NCBI RefSeq assembly: GCF_001908275.1
Contig: NZ_CP018620.1
Location: forward strand, 2,356,001-2,420,000
Reading direction: 5' to 3'
DNA length: 64,000 nucleotides
Source: Paenibacillus xylanexedens
GTDB taxonomy: Bacteria > Bacillota > Bacilli > Paenibacillales > Paenibacillaceae
The translations under genes and the position numbers were made by a program. How positions within the stretch are numbered: the stretch's first letter is position 1; each line of letters opens with the position of its first letter. Shown one piece after another: positions 52,365 to 62,939 of this stretch. The notes beneath the pieces were generated by a model that saw only the letters and a list, made by a program, of their open reading frames with translations, ran no database searches and was not told the origin of the DNA.

Positions 52365-53003
52365 ATGCAGGATCATGTGGAACTGAAAAGTCAGCTTCGA
52401 TCCAGACTAAGACAGAGCCGTGATCTGATGGATGCGAGCATGCGTCAGCAGGCGATGACTAAGATTAACGCTGGAGTGAAGCGGGAGCTGGAGCGCCTTA
52501 GACAGGCCAAGAGCAGGGTTGTGAACAGACCACTCGTTATATTCAGTTATTTGTCCTATGGAAGCGAAGCGTCCACAACTTTTCTGTTTCAAGAGGGCTG
52601 GAATCATGGAGATGTGATGTTTGCACCAAAAGTGTTGGCGAATCCACCTCGAATGGAGCTACGGCGAGTGACCGGAGAACAAGATCTGGAGCCAGGCATA
52701 TGGGGGATACCCGAACCCAAGGATTCCTGTGAAGTCCTGACGCCTGATGATTGGCCAGATATCGATCTCGTATTGGTACCGGGGCTTGGTTATGATCTCC
52801 ATGGAGGGCGTATTGGTTATGGTGGCGGGTATTATGATCGTTTTGCCGAGACGCTTGCAGCAACATGTGTGATGACGGGCAAGAAACCGTTGATGGCTGC
52901 GATGGTATTGCCGGGTCAGTTACAGGAGGAGATCCCGATGAACCTGCTCGATCTGCGGATTGATCTGTTGATAACAACCGAAGGTATATTACATATCGAA
53001 TAA
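52365..53003 (+). CDS. 5-formyltetrahydrofolate cyclo-ligase
   Basis: Converts 5-formyl-THF to 5,10-methenyl-THF with ATP (212 aa). The end of the protein has the family signature GLGYDLHGGRIGYGGGYYDRF; LKSQLRSRLRQSRDLM is the usual N-terminal helix and SYGSEASTTFLF a substrate-site region. AGGAGG is 12 nt before ATG 52365 and directly abuts TTG 52353, so the ATG is preferred. It heads a probable unit with moaC and mogA; this grouping has no obvious pathway logic. Confidence 0.93.
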   Translation: MQDHVELKSQLRSRLRQSRDLMDASMRQQAMTKINAGVKRELERLRQAKSRVVNRPLVIFSYLSYGSEASTTFLFQEGWNHGDVMFAPKVLANPPRMELRRVTGEQDLEPGIWGIPEPKDSCEVLTPDDWPDIDLVLVPGLGYDLHGGRIGYGGGYYDRFAETLAATCVMTGKKPLMAAMVLPGQLQEEIPMNLLDLRIDLLITTEGILHIE

Positions 53004-53018
53004 AGGGTTGTGATGTGA

Positions 53019-53522
53019 TTGAGTTCAGAAGCGAATAACGGCCAGGCTTCCGGTGGCAAACTGACCCATTTTAATGAACAGGGGCGGGCCCGGATGGTTG
53101 ATATCTCAGGTAAGGAAATTACCGTACGTACGGCTGTGGCCGTAACCAAAGTGACGATGAATCCAGATACACTGGAAGCGATTCGGGAGGGCCGAATCGG
53201 TAAAGGTGATGTTCTGGCTGTGGCTCAGATTGCCGGGATTCAAGGCGCGAAGAAAACGTCGGACTGGATTCCGATGTGTCATCCGCTGGCACTGACGGGT
53301 GTGGATATTCGTTTTCATGATAACGGAGTGGATGAATTACACATTGAAGTCACTGTCAAAACCGAAGGCAAAACGGGTGTTGAGATGGAGGCGCTCACGG
53401 CTGCCTCAGCTGCTGCACTGACGGTCTATGACATGTGCAAGGCGATGCAAAAAGATATGATTATCGGTCCAACCATGCTGAATTCCAAGAGTGGTGGCAA
53501 AAACGGTGATTACAGCCGATAG
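53019..53522 (+). CDS. moaC: Cyclic pyranopterin monophosphate synthase MoaC
   Basis: Second enzyme of molybdenum cofactor synthesis, forming cPMP (167 aa). Motifs [75 protein letters not shown] are intact and include the catalytic lysine, histidine and aspartate regions. It starts with TTG, 16 nt after the cyclo-ligase stop, with AAAGGG upstream at rather long spacing. The moaA partner is not in the window. Confidence 0.95.
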   Translation: MSSEANNGQASGGKLTHFNEQGRARMVDISGKEITVRTAVAVTKVTMNPDTLEAIREGRIGKGDVLAVAQIAGIQGAKKTSDWIPMCHPLALTGVDIRFHDNGVDELHIEVTVKTEGKTGVEMEALTAASAAALTVYDMCKAMQKDMIIGPTMLNSKSGGKNGDYSR

Positions 53523-53559
53523 GCAATATTTATTTTCATAGAGGAGAAGGGTGATCTTT

Positions 53560-54045
53560 ATGGTGTGGAGAACAGCAATCCTGACAGCCAGTGACAAAGG
53601 AGCCCGCGGGGAACGTGAGGATACGAGTGCACAAGTCATTCGGGAGCTGGTGGAAGAAGAGCTGGGTGGTCAAATCGTGGAGTACCGTATCGTTCCGGAT
53701 GAACCCGATGAGATTATTGCGGCTTTGATTGAGATGACGGATTATTTTCACGCCGATCTGGTGCTGACTACCGGTGGCACGGAGCTGGCCATTCGTGATA
53801 TTACTCCGGAAGCGACCCGGCGCGTAATTGAGCGGGAAGTTCCCGGGATGGCAGAGGCCATGCGGTACAGTGTAATGAGCAAAAACCGTTCTGCAATGCT
53901 GTTCCGTGGGGTATGTGGCATTCGTGGACGCACGCTGATTGTTAATCTGCCAGGTACACCAAAAGGTGTGCATGAACATCTGGCTGCCATTATGGATCAG
54001 CTTCCGGAAGCGCTGCTGATGGTTACGGGTCAGTTCAAGCAATAA
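53560..54045 (+). CDS. mogA: Molybdopterin adenylyltransferase (MogA/MoaB type)
   Basis: MoCF-domain protein of 161 aa that adenylates molybdopterin before metal insertion. TASDKGARGEREDTSAQVI, LVLTTGGTELAIRDITPEATRRVIEREVPGMAEAMR and RTLIVNLPGTPKGVHEHL are typical. ATG 53560 fits GAGGAGAAGG; GTG 53551 abuts it. It follows moaC, and its product works later in the same pathway. B. subtilis has rex between moaC and tatAY; rex is absent here. Confidence 0.94.
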   Translation: MVWRTAILTASDKGARGEREDTSAQVIRELVEEELGGQIVEYRIVPDEPDEIIAALIEMTDYFHADLVLTTGGTELAIRDITPEATRRVIEREVPGMAEAMRYSVMSKNRSAMLFRGVCGIRGRTLIVNLPGTPKGVHEHLAAIMDQLPEALLMVTGQFKQ

Positions 54046-54137
54046 TCGAGCATGGACTCTGGGGCAAGATATCCGATTAGCCATGACTGTTGTTAGATTG
54101 TTCTAGTGACATCTCTTATTTGTGGATTTTGCGGGTT

Positions 54138-54165
54138 ATGTAAGTGGTTACATCTATGGTATGAT
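54138..54165 (+). promoter_or_regulatory. Extended -10 promoter with palindrome before tatA
   Basis: TGGTATGAT is an extended -10. The -35 region is replaced by a perfect inverted repeat ATGTAA-GTGG-TTACAT (54138-54153), which may be an activator or repressor site. The tatA start codon is about 90 bp downstream. Confidence 0.5.
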
Positions 54166-54253
54166 GGGCTTAAATTAAGAACGCAGCAGAGACATCTATG
54201 AACATCTGGCCGAGTATGCGCATCTTCGAAGCTTGAGACGAGGAGGAATATCA

Positions 54254-54502
54254 ATGTTTAGTTCCATTGGACCAACGGGCTTTATTTTGCTGGCCGTGAT
54301 TGCATTGTTGTTGTTTGGACCCAACAAACTTCCGGAACTGGGACGTGCAGTTGGGCGTACCTTCCGTGAATTCAAAGAGGGCGCTCGCGAGATTATCTCT
54401 GAGGATGACTCGTCCAATCGCAAAGAGCAGGAGAAGGCGAAACCGCTGGCGGCTGAGAGCACACCTGCAGACAAGCCTGCTGATAAACGCCTGCCGGAAT
54501 AA
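54254..54502 (+). CDS. tatA: Sec-independent translocase TatA
   Basis: Small pore-forming subunit (82 aa) of the twin-arginine translocase. A short N-terminal membrane helix (IGPTGFILLAVIALLLFG) with the conserved FGPNKLPELGRAVG hinge leads into an amphipathic helix (FREFKEGAREII) and a charged, Pro/Ala/Lys-rich tail. AGGAGG lies 7 nt before the ATG. It is paired with tatC, the minimal TatAC system of Firmicutes. Confidence 0.96.
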   Translation: MFSSIGPTGFILLAVIALLLFGPNKLPELGRAVGRTFREFKEGAREIISEDDSSNRKEQEKAKPLAAESTPADKPADKRLPE

Positions 54503-54526
54503 TCTTGACGGCAATGAAAGAGAAAT

Positions 54527-54556
54527 CCCTTCCTGCCGGAAGGGTTTTGTATTTTA
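54527..54556 (+). terminator. Terminator-like hairpin between tatA and tatC
   Basis: CCCTTCC-TGCC-GGAAGGG, a perfect 7-bp stem, followed by TTTTGTATTTT. It probably stops part of the transcripts so that TatA is made in excess of TatC. Confidence 0.7.
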
Positions 54557-54580
54557 AGCTGGCAATAATGGGGGGCGGGC

Positions 54581-55363
54581 ATGACGCAGCAAATGGAAGA
54601 AATGTCGATTACGGAACATCTGAGCGAGCTGCGCAAGCGGCTGATCTATGTACTAAGCATTTTTGTGCTGGGACTGATTGCAGGATTTTTTGTGGCGGAC
54701 CCGGTATACCAATATCTGACCAAGGCAGAGTCGGCAAAAGGTTTTGTGTTACATGCCTTCTCGTTCTGGGACGGGATTGGCATCTATATGAAGATTGCGG
54801 GGTTGTTCTCACTTATTATTACACTGCCGTTTACGGTGTATCAGATCTGGAAGTTTGTTAGTCCAGGGCTAAAGCCGCGCGAGCGTAAAGCAACGCTGAA
54901 GTATGTGCCCTATGTGTTTCTTTTATTTCTGACAGGTATGGCTTTCTCGTATTATGTTATTTTTCCGATGGCACTTGCCTTCACAACAGCGATTACGGAG
55001 AAGATGGGGCTTGTGGAGACCTACGGGATGAAACAGTATTTCAGCTTCCTGTTTGGCATTGTGCTGCCTGTGTCCCTGTTATTTGAACTTCCTTTACTTA
55101 TTATGTTTCTGACAGGACTGCGGATTCTGAATCCAATTCGTCTTCGCAAGATGCGCAGAGTCTCTTATTTTGTTTTGATCTTCATTGCAGTGGTTATTAC
55201 ACCACCAGACTTTATATCTGATCTTCTGGTGATGATTCCTTTGCTCCTGTTATATGAGATCAGTGTGTTATTATCCGCAATCGTATATCGCAAGCAGCTT
55301 GCAGCCGATGAAGAGATCGAATCCCGCTACGTTCGTGCCGAGGATAAGAAACATGCTGGCTGA
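54581..55363 (+). CDS. tatC: Sec-independent translocase TatC
   Basis: Twin-arginine signal receptor (260 aa, six helices). The cytosolic N-terminus MSITEHLSELRKRLIYVLSIF carries the essential HLxELRxR motif; FSLIITLPFTVYQIWKFVSPGLKPRERK, the periplasmic-loop ALAFTTAI region and VITPPDFISDLLVMIPLLLLYEISVLL are typical. GGGGGCGGG precedes the ATG. It is separated from tatA by an attenuating hairpin. Confidence 0.96.
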   Translation: MTQQMEEMSITEHLSELRKRLIYVLSIFVLGLIAGFFVADPVYQYLTKAESAKGFVLHAFSFWDGIGIYMKIAGLFSLIITLPFTVYQIWKFVSPGLKPRERKATLKYVPYVFLLFLTGMAFSYYVIFPMALAFTTAITEKMGLVETYGMKQYFSFLFGIVLPVSLLFELPLLIMFLTGLRILNPIRLRKMRRVSYFVLIFIAVVITPPDFISDLLVMIPLLLLYEISVLLSAIVYRKQLAADEEIESRYVRAEDKKHAG

Positions 55364-55383
55364 ATGAGGATAAGCTGTAATGT

Positions 55384-55415
55384 GCCCGGAAAAGACGGTA
55401 TGTTCTTATCCGGGC
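55384..55415 (+). terminator. Probable terminator of tatC
   Basis: GCCCGG/CCGGGC arms with inner AAGA/TCTT pairing; the following TATTTCTG is only weakly T-rich. Confidence 0.55.
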
Positions 55416-55637
55416 TATTTCTGTAGACTGCCGACAACACGAAAGGACAAGCAGGCATATTATGTTCAACAATGGATACAATGGGAAAGGGACTGTCTGC
55501 TAACGTTGCAGAAGTGCTAAACAATTTCGTAGAATAAGATTTAGTGAATTGCAACATAGAACCAGGCACAGCGGGTGTAATTTGGCTATGTTTGTGTAAA
55601 TTCAACGTAAATTCTCGCAGGAATTCGTCAAAAGGAC

Positions 55638-55704
55638 TTGAAATCATGCTTCAAGTTGAGTATCATAAAGTTGGTTGTTAGCACTGAACACTGTCGAGTG
55701 CTAA
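55638..55704 (+). promoter_or_regulatory. groESL promoter with CIRCE operator
   Basis: TTGAAA (55638-55643), a 17-bp spacer and TATCAT (55661-55666) are followed by CIRCE: TTAGCACTG-N9-GAGTGCTAA (55678-55704), one base off the consensus in the left arm. HrcA should bind here and release on heat shock. The region between tatC and groES holds no gene. Confidence 0.92.
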
Positions 55705-55763
55705 TACATATGGCTACAACCTACAATGTAACGTTATATAATTTCAAAAGGAGGCTATTTTTC

Positions 55764-56045
55764 ATGATCAGACCTTTAGGTGAACGCGTATTGGTAGAAC
55801 CACTGGAGCAAGAACAAACAACTTCTTTCGGGATCGTACTCCCGGACTCCGCCAAAGAAAAACCGCAAGAGGGTAGAATCATTGCAGTTGGTGCTGGAGT
55901 ATTGAAAGACGGCGTACGTGTAGCTCTGGAAGTGAAAGAAGGAGATCGCGTTATTTTCTCCAAATATGCCGGTACAGAAATCAAATTCGAAGGTAAAGAA
56001 TATTTGATTATGAAAGAAAGCGATATTCACGCGATTCTCGACTAA
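55764..56045 (+). CDS. groES: Co-chaperonin GroES
   Basis: Lid of the GroEL chaperonin (93 aa). [37 protein letters not shown] includes the mobile loop, and [33 protein letters not shown] the C-terminal half. AAAGGAGG precedes the ATG. It is the first gene of the CIRCE-controlled operon. Confidence 0.97.
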   Translation: MIRPLGERVLVEPLEQEQTTSFGIVLPDSAKEKPQEGRIIAVGAGVLKDGVRVALEVKEGDRVIFSKYAGTEIKFEGKEYLIMKESDIHAILD

Positions 56046-56103
56046 TTCAAATTTAATCGGATAACCGAACCATATAGCACGACCATTTTCCAACAAAAAC
56101 TAG

Positions 56104-57753
<1,650 letters not shown>

Positions 57754-57811
57754 TAAAGGTGTAAAAACCTTGTTATATTAACGACTAAAATGTAGTAACT
57801 CTATAAGAGAA

Positions 57812-57854
57812 GGACTTTCATCAGTTTATTAAACTGATGAAAGTCCTTTTCTTC
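57812..57854 (+). terminator. Terminator of groESL
   Basis: A perfect 16-bp stem beginning GGACTTTCATCAG with a 3-nt loop, followed by TTTTCTT. The following 200 bp to the adenosine deaminase gene is AT-rich with no supported gene. Confidence 0.92.
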
Positions 57855-58066
57855 CATTTTGGTGGTCATATGAGCATAGAATGCGAAATATTGGTCGGGA
57901 TTTTGAGTGGATCTAATCGATCGGTTTAGCCGAATCTTATAAAAATATGACCAGATTGAGATAAGAATTATTTGTGGTTCATGATAATATAAAAACAAGT
58001 TTGAGCCAAATCATAAAATATTTGAACTATGATAAATTAACTTCAATGTAGTAGAGGAGAAAGAGA

Positions 58067-59080
58067 ATGAACAAAAGTATTGATATTTTAAAAGAATGTC
58101 CAAAAGTAGAACTCCATTGTCACTTAGATGGTTCAGTAAGCCCAGATGTTTTACGGCAGATCGCGGGAATGGAAAATATCGAATTACCAAGTGATGAGTT
58201 GTTAATCAAACAAATGCAAGCTCCGGACAATTGCAGCAGTCTTGCTTATTACCTTCATTGTTTTCAGTTCGTGCTTCCTTTTTTACAAACAGAGGCTGCT
58301 CTGGAACTTGCTGCTTATGATCTAATTAGACAAGCGAGTGAAGATCATATTGTTTACATTGAAGTCCGGTTTGCACCTATGTTTCATACCCAAAAAAAAC
58401 TTACAGTGGATCAGGTGATTCAAGCTGTTTCTAAAGGTCTTGAGCATGGGAAAAAAGACTTTTTGGTTGAAAGTAATATGATTCTCTGTATGATGCGTGA
58501 ATCGTCCTATGAGGAAAATAAAAATATAATAGATTATGCTATTTCTTATCGAGAAAATGGGGTAGTTGGGATTGATTTGGCGGGAAATGAAGCACAGTTT
58601 CCACCGATGCTTTTCAAAGAGCTATTCTCCTATGCTGTGGAAAATCAGATATCCTTTACGATTCATGCTGGTGAATGCGGATCAGCTAAAAATGTATTTG
58701 ACTCTATTACCCTAGGGGCCACTCGTATAGGGCACGGTGTTGGTATGAGAAATAATATTGAAGTGTTGAATCATGCTAAAAAACATAATGTTTTAATTGA
58801 GATGTGTCCTACAAGTAATATACAAACAAAAGCTGTAGGAGCGTTTTCAGAATTTCCATTCATTGAATTTGTTAACTATGGAATCGCTGTTTCCATTAAT
58901 ACCGATAATCGAACGGTATCTGGAACAACCTTAACGGAAGAATATCATATGATTGACAGGGAATTTGAGTTAACCCTCCAGGTTTTGAAACAATTAAATC
59001 TTCAGGCAATTACTGCTTCGTTTGCTTATCCTGAACAAAAAGAACGACTTGAAGAAATCGTAGAGTCGTTTAAAGTCTAG
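58067..59080 (+). CDS. add: Adenosine deaminase
   Basis: Zinc enzyme (337 aa) converting adenosine to inosine. Zinc and catalytic motifs: VELHCHLDGS near the N-terminus, TIHAGECGS, IGHGVGMRNN and SINTDNRTVSGTTL (the last Asp-Asn pair instead of Asp-Asp is common in bacterial members). AGAGGAGAAAG precedes the ATG. It heads a cluster for nucleoside uptake and breakdown. DNA here is AT-richer than the preceding 58 kb. Confidence 0.95.
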   Translation: MNKSIDILKECPKVELHCHLDGSVSPDVLRQIAGMENIELPSDELLIKQMQAPDNCSSLAYYLHCFQFVLPFLQTEAALELAAYDLIRQASEDHIVYIEVRFAPMFHTQKKLTVDQVIQAVSKGLEHGKKDFLVESNMILCMMRESSYEENKNIIDYAISYRENGVVGIDLAGNEAQFPPMLFKELFSYAVENQISFTIHAGECGSAKNVFDSITLGATRIGHGVGMRNNIEVLNHAKKHNVLIEMCPTSNIQTKAVGAFSEFPFIEFVNYGIAVSINTDNRTVSGTTLTEEYHMIDREFELTLQVLKQLNLQAITASFAYPEQKERLEEIVESFKV

Positions 59081-59103
59081 TAAATAAATAGATCTTGAAA
59101 CTC

Positions 59104-59137
59104 AACATCATGGCGTTTATCGGTGATGTTTTTTTTT
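59104..59137 (+). terminator. Terminator of add
   Basis: AACATCA-N13-TGATGTT followed by a run of nine T. Confidence 0.75.
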
Positions 59138-59153
59138 ATCTCCGATTACCAGC

Positions 59154-59912
59154 TTAGTTGCTACCGATCGTTTGCTCACGATATTGTTTTGGTGTGAGGC
59201 TGGTTGAACGTTTAAACATGCTGCAAAATTGGGCATCATTAACAAACCCGGAGTTCTGGGCAATTTCAGAAATCAGCATTTTCCGATCTTTCAGCAGAGA
59301 TGTTTTCGCATATTCGATTCTTTTCGTATAAAGGTACTGCAAGGGAGCTACACCATGTTTTTCTTTAAATAAATGACGAAAGCGGTCGTAGCTATAACCT
59401 GCGATTTTGGCTAAGGACTCAATTGTAATTTTTTGATGGAAGTTCTCGTCCATATATCTCAACGCATAATGCATTCGATCTTCTAGCGGTTTTTGGACAT
59501 TCTTTTTGCCAATCAATCGTTGCAGATGAATGGATAACTCCCCTACAAGCAAGTCTAACATTTCTGAGAAAAGATTTTGCTGATGTAGAAATTCATGTTT
59601 CATACGGAGGATCTGATGGTAGATGGTTTGGTTATGATCATCCTCAAATATTCCGTTTAACCCTTCAATCCCCTCATTCGCGCAATAAAATCCTATATAT
59701 AATACATCCGCTTCACTGTCTTGACTTTCATCATGCTCCACATGTGGTGATATGAGCGCAAACGTATTCGGTTTGAAAAAATATTTAGTCGAACCTATCC
59801 TTGTCTCTCCCGTGCCAAAATAATAAACGAGTTCATAACATTGGTGAATGTGCAGTGGGATATATTGATTTTGGTTTCGTTTGGCAAAAAACAAGAAATC
59901 TAATTGGTTCAT
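59154..59912 (-). CDS. AraC family regulator
   Basis: Regulator of 252 aa with an N-terminal cupin-like sensing domain (IPLHIHQCYELVYYFGTGETRIG, LISPHVEHDE) and a C-terminal double helix-turn-helix (IESLAKIAGYSYDRFRHLFKEKHGVAPLQYLYTKRIEYAKTSL, then ISEIAQNSGFVNDAQFCSMFKRSTSLTPKQYR). Start MNQLDF has AAAGG 11 nt upstream; the longer frame is not supported. It lies between add and the transporter genes and is divergent from the lipoprotein gene, so it probably controls the nucleoside cluster. Confidence 0.93.
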   Translation of the reverse strand: MNQLDFLFFAKRNQNQYIPLHIHQCYELVYYFGTGETRIGSTKYFFKPNTFALISPHVEHDESQDSEADVLYIGFYCANEGIEGLNGIFEDDHNQTIYHQILRMKHEFLHQQNLFSEMLDLLVGELSIHLQRLIGKKNVQKPLEDRMHYALRYMDENFHQKITIESLAKIAGYSYDRFRHLFKEKHGVAPLQYLYTKRIEYAKTSLLKDRKMLISEIAQNSGFVNDAQFCSMFKRSTSLTPKQYREQTIGSN

Positions 59913-60178
59913 GGTAAAATCAACCTTTCTAATTAGCCGAATCGTATAATAAGTTGACCGAATATAGATAAAACAATAGCATAATTTTTGATACAATCAA
60001 AACATTCTAATATCCATATCATAAATTTATTGGAGCGGTGTTACTTTCTTGTTTTGTAAGCGGAATCAAATGAGTTCCGATTGAAATGCAGAGGGAGGAG
60101 AGCACATTTTTAATTTTTATGTCTGGGTATAATAGATAACGAATTAATGATGTATAACCAACTACAGGGGGAATTTTT

Positions 60179-61285
60179 ATGAAGAAGGCATTTTTTTATG
60201 TACTATTAACAATGGTCCTGATCCTGTCTGGTTGTGTGAATGGAAAGACCAATAATGCTAACAATTCGGGTCCAAGTGATTCAGATAAGCTGAAGGTCGT
60301 TCTATTAATACCTGGTACCTTAGGGGATAAATCTTTCTTTGATGCTGCTAACAAAGGATTGCAGAAAGTGAAAGAAGAACTTGGTGCTGAAACAAAGGTA
60401 ATTGAAATGGGTGCTGACAACACAAAATGGGAACCTACGTTTAATCAGGTTGTCTCACAAGGTTGGGATATCATTATTTCTGGCGGGTCACAAGGTACAG
60501 AATTGTTAAACGCAACAGCAGAGAAACATCCTGACAAGAAGTTTATTAACTATGATACAGATATTACAGATACTGCGGATAATGTATATTCCGTTGGTTA
60601 TGCCGTGAACGAGGCTTCGTTTTTAGCCGGAGCGACAGCCGCTTTGGTTTCTATCTCTGATATGCCGAATGCAAATCCTGACAAAAAAATTGGTTTCTTA
60701 GGTGGGATGGATATTCCAGGAATTAATACTTTTTTGGTAGGTTATATTGAGGGAGCAAAATATGCTGTACCGGATATAAAAGTGGTTGTATCGTATGCCG
60801 GAGTATTTACAGATCCTGGTAAGGGGAAGGAGCTTTCGCTGCTTCAATACAATTCAGGTGTTGATGTAATCTTTACAGCAGCTGGAGGCACGGGTCTTGG
60901 TGTCTTCGATGCGGCAAAAGAAAAGCAAGGATACGCGATAGGTGTGGATTCCGACCAAGGATCGATGATTGCTGAAACAGATAAAGATAAAGCCAATTTA
61001 ATTCTAACTTCATCCGTTAAAAAGATAGATGAAGTCATTTTAAGCGCTGTGAAAGAAATTCAAGATGGAACAGCTAAGATGGGCAGTCATAAAGTAGTCG
61101 GCATTGATAACAATGGAGTAGATATTATAGAAAATGACATTTATAATCGTGTCGTTTCCGCTGATATTAGAACAAAAGTAAATGAAATTAGAGGGAAATT
61201 AGCATCAGGTGAAATTAAAGTTAGTGATGCCATGGGTATGGAAACTTCAGAAATCGAAAAAATAAGACAATCTGTTAAACCGTGA
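60179..61285 (+). CDS. BMP-family nucleoside-binding lipoprotein
   Basis: Substrate-binding lipoprotein (368 aa) of the BMP/PnrA family, which binds purine nucleosides for ABC import. A lipoprotein signal peptide ends in LILSGC with Cys19. The mature part has VVLLIPGTLGDKSFFDAANKGLQ, SGGSQGTELL, GYAVNEASFLAGATAAL, GFLGGMDIPGIN and GVDSDQGS, all typical. AGGGGGAA precedes the ATG. A TATAAT at 60128 is the likely -10. Confidence 0.94.
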   Translation: MKKAFFYVLLTMVLILSGCVNGKTNNANNSGPSDSDKLKVVLLIPGTLGDKSFFDAANKGLQKVKEELGAETKVIEMGADNTKWEPTFNQVVSQGWDIIISGGSQGTELLNATAEKHPDKKFINYDTDITDTADNVYSVGYAVNEASFLAGATAALVSISDMPNANPDKKIGFLGGMDIPGINTFLVGYIEGAKYAVPDIKVVVSYAGVFTDPGKGKELSLLQYNSGVDVIFTAAGGTGLGVFDAAKEKQGYAIGVDSDQGSMIAETDKDKANLILTSSVKKIDEVILSAVKEIQDGTAKMGSHKVVGIDNNGVDIIENDIYNRVVSADIRTKVNEIRGKLASGEIKVSDAMGMETSEIEKIRQSVKP

Positions 61286-61382
61286 TTAGCAAAAATAATA
61301 TGAAAGAGGTTTTTTCCTCACAGAAGAAGCCTTTTTCTTTAAGTAAGTTGATAGACGATGGAGTGGAAAGGGGGCGTAACGC

Positions 61383-62939
61383 TTGCCACAGAATGTATTG
61401 GAAATGCGCAATGTTACAAAAGTGTATCCGAATGGTGTTGTCGCCAATAAAAATGTCAATTTCTCATTAACAAAAGGAGAAATCCATGCACTAGCGGGGG
61501 AGAATGGTGCAGGGAAATCTACATTAATGAAGATCATATTTGGGATGGAAGAACCAAGTAAAGGTGAAATTTTTTTAAGAGGAGAGCAGATCAAGCTCGA
61601 ATCTCCACTGGAAGCGATTGATAAAGGAATCGGTATGGTTCATCAGCATTTTATGCTCGTTCCCTCGTTTACGGTTGCCGAAAATATTGTCTTAGGTATG
61701 GAACCGAAAAAAGGGGTGGTTATTGATTATCAGGAAGCCATCCGGATGGCAGAGGAGTTATCTAAGAAATACAATCTTCGAGTAGATCCAAAAGCGAAAG
61801 TGGAAGATTTATCTGTTGGAATGAAACAAAAGGTCGAAATCCTTAAGGCCCTGATTCGTGGGGCTGAGATTCTCATTCTGGATGAACCCACAGCTGTGTT
61901 AACACCACAAGAAACGGAAGAACTGTTCCGAGAGTTGAAAATGCTAAAGGAGCAAGGACATACCATTGTTTTTATTTCGCACAAGTTAAAAGAAGTAAAA
62001 GCCATTTGTGATCGAATAACGATTATGAGAAGTGGTACAACTGTCGGTGTGTTTGAGATGACAAATATATCAGAACAGGAAATTTCCCGTCTTATGGTCG
62101 GTAGAGATGTTGTATTAAAATATGCCAAAGATACAAAAACAACTGGAGAACCTGTTCTAACTGTCAATCAATTATCTGTCTCTAATCCAGCCGGTAAAAA
62201 ATTGCTTCATAACATGGATGTTCATATTAATGAAGGAGAAATCGTTGGTATAGCAGGTGTAGAAGGGAATGGTCAATCCACCTTCATTCAGGCGTTAACA
62301 GGGACATTACAAGCCCATCACAAGGGTTCCATTCAAGTGAAGGGAAATGAGATCAGCAATAAAAGTATCGGTGAAATCAGAAAGCTCCGTGTGTCTTATA
62401 TCCCGGAAGATCGTATGCGACAAGGTGCAGCCAAAGATGAAAGTATTAGTGATAATATGATTTCTACTCAATATCGACAGAAAGAGTGGAATAAAGGGTT
62501 GTTCTTTAATAAGAAAAAAATTGAGGAACTGTCCAGAACTCTTGTAGAAGAGTTTAAAGTAAAATGTTCAAGTCCCCTGCAAAAAATTGGTATGTTATCA
62601 GGCGGAAATATGCAGAAGGTAATTGTATCAAGAGAATGTTCTACTGACCCGATTCTTCTAATAGCTGAACAACCAACACGTGGAGTAGATATAGGCGCGG
62701 CACAACTTATTCATCATAAGTTACTTGAAATGAGAAAAAAACATTGCGCAATCCTTCTTATATCAGCAGATCTAAATGAAGTACTTGAGCTAAGTGACCG
62801 TTTATTGGTCATGTACGAGGGAGAAATTGTTGCTTCCTTTGACGAGCCATCCAACCTTACAGAAAAAGAACTTGGGCTTTATATGCTCGGGTTAAAGCGA
62901 GATAGTCATACCGCATCAGAGGGAGGAAACCATGGTTAA
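61383..62939 (+). CDS. Nucleoside ABC transporter ATP-binding protein (two domains)
   Basis: Tandem ATPase (518 aa) of the sugar/nucleoside import class (NupO/RbsA-like). Domain one has Walker A GENGAGKSTLM, signature LSVGMKQKVEI and Walker B ILILDEPTAVLTP. Domain two has a degenerate Walker A (GVEGNGQSTF, no lysine), LSGGNMQKVIVSRE and LLIAEQPTRGVD, as is normal for this class. It starts with TTG; AAAGGGGG lies about 10 nt upstream. It overlaps the permease gene by 8 bp. Confidence 0.94.
   Translation: MPQNVLEMRNVTKVYPNGVVANKNVNFSLTKGEIHALAGENGAGKSTLMKIIFGMEEPSKGEIFLRGEQIKLESPLEAIDKGIGMVHQHFMLVPSFTVAENIVLGMEPKKGVVIDYQEAIRMAEELSKKYNLRVDPKAKVEDLSVGMKQKVEILKALIRGAEILILDEPTAVLTPQETEELFRELKMLKEQGHTIVFISHKLKEVKAICDRITIMRSGTTVGVFEMTNISEQEISRLMVGRDVVLKYAKDTKTTGEPVLTVNQLSVSNPAGKKLLHNMDVHINEGEIVGIAGVEGNGQSTFIQALTGTLQAHHKGSIQVKGNEISNKSIGEIRKLRVSYIPEDRMRQGAAKDESISDNMISTQYRQKEWNKGLFFNKKKIEELSRTLVEEFKVKCSSPLQKIGMLSGGNMQKVIVSRECSTDPILLIAEQPTRGVDIGAAQLIHHKLLEMRKKHCAILLISADLNEVLELSDRLLVMYEGEIVASFDEPSNLTEKELGLYMLGLKRDSHTASEGGNHG

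Noticed and set aside
61282..61470. Short plus-strand frame between the BMP lipoprotein and the ATPase gene
   Set aside because: Overlaps the ATPase start in another frame and has no ribosome site or recognisable features.
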